This document shows, piece after piece, positions 39,686 to 42,177 of a stretch of DNA of 42,177 nucleotides. The notes under the pieces are model-generated. The model did no database searches. It saw only the letters and a list, made by a program, of their open reading frames with translations, and had not been told where the DNA came from. The DNA is from Microvirga makkahensis (GTDB lineage Bacteria > Pseudomonadota > Alphaproteobacteria > Rhizobiales > Beijerinckiaceae). The stretch covers positions 1-42,177 of the forward strand of contig NZ_WURB01000032.1 in the NCBI RefSeq assembly GCF_009830105.1, in the 5' to 3' direction. The stretch's first letter is position 1, and each line of letters starts with the position of its first letter. The translations under genes were made by a program, and so were the position numbers.

Positions 39686-40567
39686 TCAGGAGCCTCGATC
39701 GCAGCCCAACTTCAGCATGAGCCAGTCCCGGAAGGCCTCCATTCCCGGCGTCAGGGGCTTGGATTTGAGCCATGTCAGCCAATATGAGCCCGCAGAAACC
39801 TCGACCCCGAAGGGCTGCACGAGCCGCTCTGCCGCAAGGTCGCGCTGGAACATGCAGACCGGAACGAGAGCAACGCCTAACCCCTGTGCGGCAGCCTCCG
39901 CCATCGTCACGGAACTGTCGAAGATCGGCCCGCGGATGGTGGAGCACGGGGTAGCTGTCATCTCGAACCAGAGAGGCCATTCCTCAACACGGTAGGAGCG
40001 CAGCAGGGTTTCCCGCGCAAGGTCTGAGGGATGGCGCAGGCGCTTGGCCGTCGCAGGCGCACACACTGGGGATAGGGGTGCCGACAGGAGATGAACGGCT
40101 TCGGTTCCATGCCACAATCCGTTACCGAAGCGCAGGGCGAGGTCGAGGCCATCACCCGCGACATCGACCCGGTTGTTGTTGATCAGAAGACGCAGATCGA
40201 TCAGAGGGTGCCTGGCCCGGAACTCATCCAGGTGCTGGAGCAGCCATCCGTTTGCGAAAGTGCTGTTGCACCCGACCGTGACGACCTCCTCGATCTGGCC
40301 ATGCTCCAGCCGATCAAGAGTCGCACTGATCCGCTCGAACGCCTCCGTGAGCACGGGCATGAGCACCAGCCCTTCATCCGTCAAAGCAAGACCCCGCGGC
40401 AGTCTGCGAAAGAGGCTGACACCCAGCATCGCCTCAAGGCCCTTCACCTGATGGCTGATCGCAGCCTGGGTCACGCGCAACTCCAGCCCGGCCCGGGTGA
40501 AGCTGAGATGCCGGGCCGAGGCTTCGAAGGCTCTCAAGGCGTTGAGGGGAAGATACGGCTTGGTCAT
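39686..40567 (-). CDS. ampR: LysR-type regulator AmpR
   Basis: A 293-residue LysR regulator of the AmpR/GcvA branch. The N-terminus MTKPYLPLNALRAFEASARH and the helix-turn-helix VTQAAISHQVKGLEAMLGVSLFRRLPRG closely follow AmpR, and the effector domain covers about residues 95-290. The start is ATG 40567; an in-frame TTG four codons earlier is less likely. It is divergent from the class C beta-lactamase gene, the classical ampR-ampC layout. There AmpR represses or activates ampC depending on peptidoglycan precursors and muropeptides. Confidence 0.9.
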   Translation of the reverse strand: MTKPYLPLNALRAFEASARHLSFTRAGLELRVTQAAISHQVKGLEAMLGVSLFRRLPRGLALTDEGLVLMPVLTEAFERISATLDRLEHGQIEEVVTVGCNSTFANGWLLQHLDEFRARHPLIDLRLLINNNRVDVAGDGLDLALRFGNGLWHGTEAVHLLSAPLSPVCAPATAKRLRHPSDLARETLLRSYRVEEWPLWFEMTATPCSTIRGPIFDSSVTMAEAAAQGLGVALVPVCMFQRDLAAERLVQPFGVEVSAGSYWLTWLKSKPLTPGMEAFRDWLMLKLGCDRGS

Positions 40568-40603
40568 ACCGAAGACCAAATTTTTCTAATGGCTCCATCG
40601 AGA

Positions 40604-40622
40604 ATTCCTCGTTTGCAGGAAT
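40604..40622. promoter_or_regulatory. Inverted repeat in the ampR-ampC gap
   Basis: ATTCCT (40604-40609) and AGGAAT (40617-40622) are separated by seven bases in the 100-base gap between the divergent genes. It is a candidate AmpR operator by position and symmetry, although the exact T-N11-A spacing of LysR sites is not centred on it. Confidence 0.4.
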
Positions 40623-40667
40623 GCAGTCCGTCGGTCAAGTTCCGCCGGTCAACGGAGGAAAGATGCC

Positions 40668-41852
40668 ATGATCACACGGCGACGGTTCGGGATTCTTGCA
40701 GGCGCTTCCCTGTTCTTTTGCCCATGGGCTCATGCCACTGAGGGCAACAGCCACGACCGTCTCGCGCAGATCGTGGATGAAGCGATCGGGCCCGTCATGG
40801 AAGGGTACAACGTGCCGGGCATGGCTGTGGCCGTCACGGTTCAGGGCAAGCGCTCCTACTTTAATTATGGCGTCGCCTCGAAGGAGAGTGGACGGAGCGT
40901 CACCGAGGATACGCTTTTCGAGATCGGTTCGATCAGCAAAACCTTCACCGCGACCCTTGCGTCCTATGCGCAAGTGACCGGAGCCCTGTCGCTCTCCGAC
41001 AAGGCGAGCCGTTACATGCCCGCTCTCGCAGGCAGCAGCTTCGACCAGATCAGCCTCCTTGATCTCGGCACCTATGCGGCGGGCGGCCTGCCCCTGCAGT
41101 TTCCCGACTATGTCACCGATCAGGAAGCGATGATTGCCTACTACCGGAACTGGCGCCCGGCCTATCCCCCTGGCACTCATCGGCAATATTCCAACCCAAG
41201 CATCGGCCTCTTCGGCCATCTTGCCGCCATGAGCATGGGCAAGCCCTTCGACGACCTGATGGAGCACATGCTGTTCCCGGCGCTCGGCCTGAAGCGCACT
41301 TACATCAGAATTCCCCAGGACCGGATGAGTGACTACGCCTACGGCTATTCCAAGGATGGGAAGCCTATCCGGGTGTCGCCGGGCATCTGGGACTCGGAAG
41401 CGTATGGTGTGAAGACGTCGTCGGCTGATCTCATCCGCTTCGCCGAAGCGAACATGAACGGCTCGACCTTGGACGAGACGTTACAACGCGCGATCAGGGC
41501 AACGCACACCGGATACTACAGGGTCGGTGACATGATACAGGGCTTGGCCTGGGAGATGTTCACCTATCCGGCAGACCTTGAGCGCGTGCTCGCAGGGCAC
41601 TCGGTCCAAGTGTCTTTCAAGCCCAATGAAGTGACGAGGTTTGACGCGCCACTGCCTCCCCGGGAAGACGTGCTGATCAACAAGACCGGGTCGACGAACG
41701 GGTTCGGGGCCTATGTAGCCTACGTGCCCGCCAAGGATATCGGCATCGTGATGCTCGCGAACAAGAACTACCCCATCCCGGCCCGAGTGAAGGCCGCCCA
41801 CCAGATCCTGACCGCGCTGGACAGCCACTCCGGCGTGACGAGCGCACGCTGA
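40668..41852 (+). CDS. ampC: Class C beta-lactamase AmpC with Tat-like signal
   Basis: A 394-residue serine beta-lactamase. The three class C motifs are Ser88-Ile-Ser-Lys91 (GSISKTF), Tyr174-Ser-Asn176 (YSNPSIGLFG) and Lys339-Thr-Gly (NKTGSTNGFGAYVAYVP). Also present are VSPGIWDSEAYGVK, QGLAWEM and VMLANKNYPIPARV. It hydrolyses beta-lactams in the periplasm and opens the ring through acylation of Ser88. The signal MITRRRFGILAGASLFF carries a twin-arginine motif, unusual for AmpC, which normally uses Sec. GGAGGAAAG precedes the ATG. It is divergent from ampR, so expression is likely inducible. Confidence 0.95.
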   Translation: MITRRRFGILAGASLFFCPWAHATEGNSHDRLAQIVDEAIGPVMEGYNVPGMAVAVTVQGKRSYFNYGVASKESGRSVTEDTLFEIGSISKTFTATLASYAQVTGALSLSDKASRYMPALAGSSFDQISLLDLGTYAAGGLPLQFPDYVTDQEAMIAYYRNWRPAYPPGTHRQYSNPSIGLFGHLAAMSMGKPFDDLMEHMLFPALGLKRTYIRIPQDRMSDYAYGYSKDGKPIRVSPGIWDSEAYGVKTSSADLIRFAEANMNGSTLDETLQRAIRATHTGYYRVGDMIQGLAWEMFTYPADLERVLAGHSVQVSFKPNEVTRFDAPLPPREDVLINKTGSTNGFGAYVAYVPAKDIGIVMLANKNYPIPARVKAAHQILTALDSHSGVTSAR

Positions 41853-41973
41853 GAAAGCGCCCCCTGTATGGAGCGATCCGAGAGGCGCCGGAAACAGCCT
41901 GCCACGCATATGGCATGCACGTGAGTGCCCCAGGAGATTGCTGCAGCATTGCGTGACGGGGACGGGACAGGCG

Positions 41974-42177
41974 ATGAGAAACATGCTTCGAAAGTGGAGT
42001 GCCGTTCTTCTCACGCTGACGGCAATCACAACGTCGTTCAGGGCCGTATCGGGGCAGGGCAGACATGATGACAGCCCGTTCGCCCCTGCCGAGATGATAC
42101 CAGAGCGGCCCGCCCGCTGCCATGAGATCAAGGAGGCGGTCCGGGACGTTCCCACGCCGGCAGGGCTGGATCGCATC
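41974..42177 (+). CDS. Small exported protein, truncated by the window end
   Basis: An open frame from ATG 41974 runs to the window edge without a stop (68 codons). The first 25-30 residues look like a signal peptide (two basic residues, then WSAVLLTLTAITTSF and a likely cut after AVSG). The rest, including RPARCHEIKEAVRDVPTPAG, was not recognised. It has a weak GGGACAG ribosome site and lies 121 bases after ampC. Confidence 0.5.
   Translation, partial: MRNMLRKWSAVLLTLTAITTSFRAVSGQGRHDDSPFAPAEMIPERPARCHEIKEAVRDVPTPAGLDRI

Noticed and set aside
1..42177. tRNA, rRNA, riboswitch or CRISPR array
   Set aside because: No cloverleaf-like segments, regularly spaced repeats or known leader motifs were recognised by eye. 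A covariance-model search would be needed to exclude small RNAs.

Overview
The window reads as high-GC alphaproteobacterial chromosome, most likely Hyphomicrobiales (Microvirga/Bosea/Methylobacterium-like). That placement rests on codon use, several FCD-type GntR regulators and three tripartite tricarboxylate transporters (TTT); the genus is an inference. No rRNA, tRNA or CRISPR array was seen.

Layout. (1) 1-435: remnants of a serine recombinase and of the right end of an IS5-group insertion sequence. (2) 653-10636: a divergent carboxylate locus. A TTT operon (tctC-tctB-tctA) runs leftwards; an FCD GntR regulator and the operon MmgE/PrpD - AbrB-type permease - SDR - MmgE/PrpD - isopropylmalate-dehydrogenase-like enzyme run rightwards. 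(3) 10681-15173: a leftward unit of a second FCD GntR, a PdxA-family dehydrogenase, a haloacetate-dehalogenase-like hydrolase and a four-domain rhodanese. (4) 15346-19863: leftward second TTT plus a third MmgE/PrpD. (5) 20011-25107: leftward SDR, leftward MmgE/PrpD plus AbrB-type permease, and a divergent fifth MmgE/PrpD. (6) 25189-27332: decayed tctC and tricarballylate-dehydrogenase-like (TcuA) genes next to an intact third FCD GntR. (7) 27818-28760: left end of an IS5-group element fused to a decapitated LysR gene. (8) 28948-31947: DoxX, glutathione S-transferase, VOC protein and an NTF2-like protein. (9) 32018-38302: a classical tctCBA operon divergent from tctDE, with an ABC-type periplasmic binding protein translationally coupled to the sensor kinase. 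(10) 38618-42177: an NTF2-like gene, an MFS remnant, a divergent ampR-ampC pair and the start of a small exported protein.

The central theme is a roughly 25 kb island for uptake and breakdown of unidentified polycarboxylates. It has five diverged MmgE/PrpD enzymes (a family of dehydratases, decarboxylases and epimerases of citrate-like acids), two TTT systems, two AbrB-duplication permeases, two SDRs without the canonical catalytic Tyr, and dehydrogenases of the isopropylmalate and PdxA families. Two operator classes can be read by eye. A TGTTGACA-type site overlaps the -35 box of units near the first two GntRs. A TTGTATAC-type site lies before the second TTT, the second SDR, the divergent MmgE pair and the third GntR. 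The island is bracketed by the right end of one IS5-group copy and the left end of another in the same orientation, which suggests IS-mediated acquisition or rearrangement.
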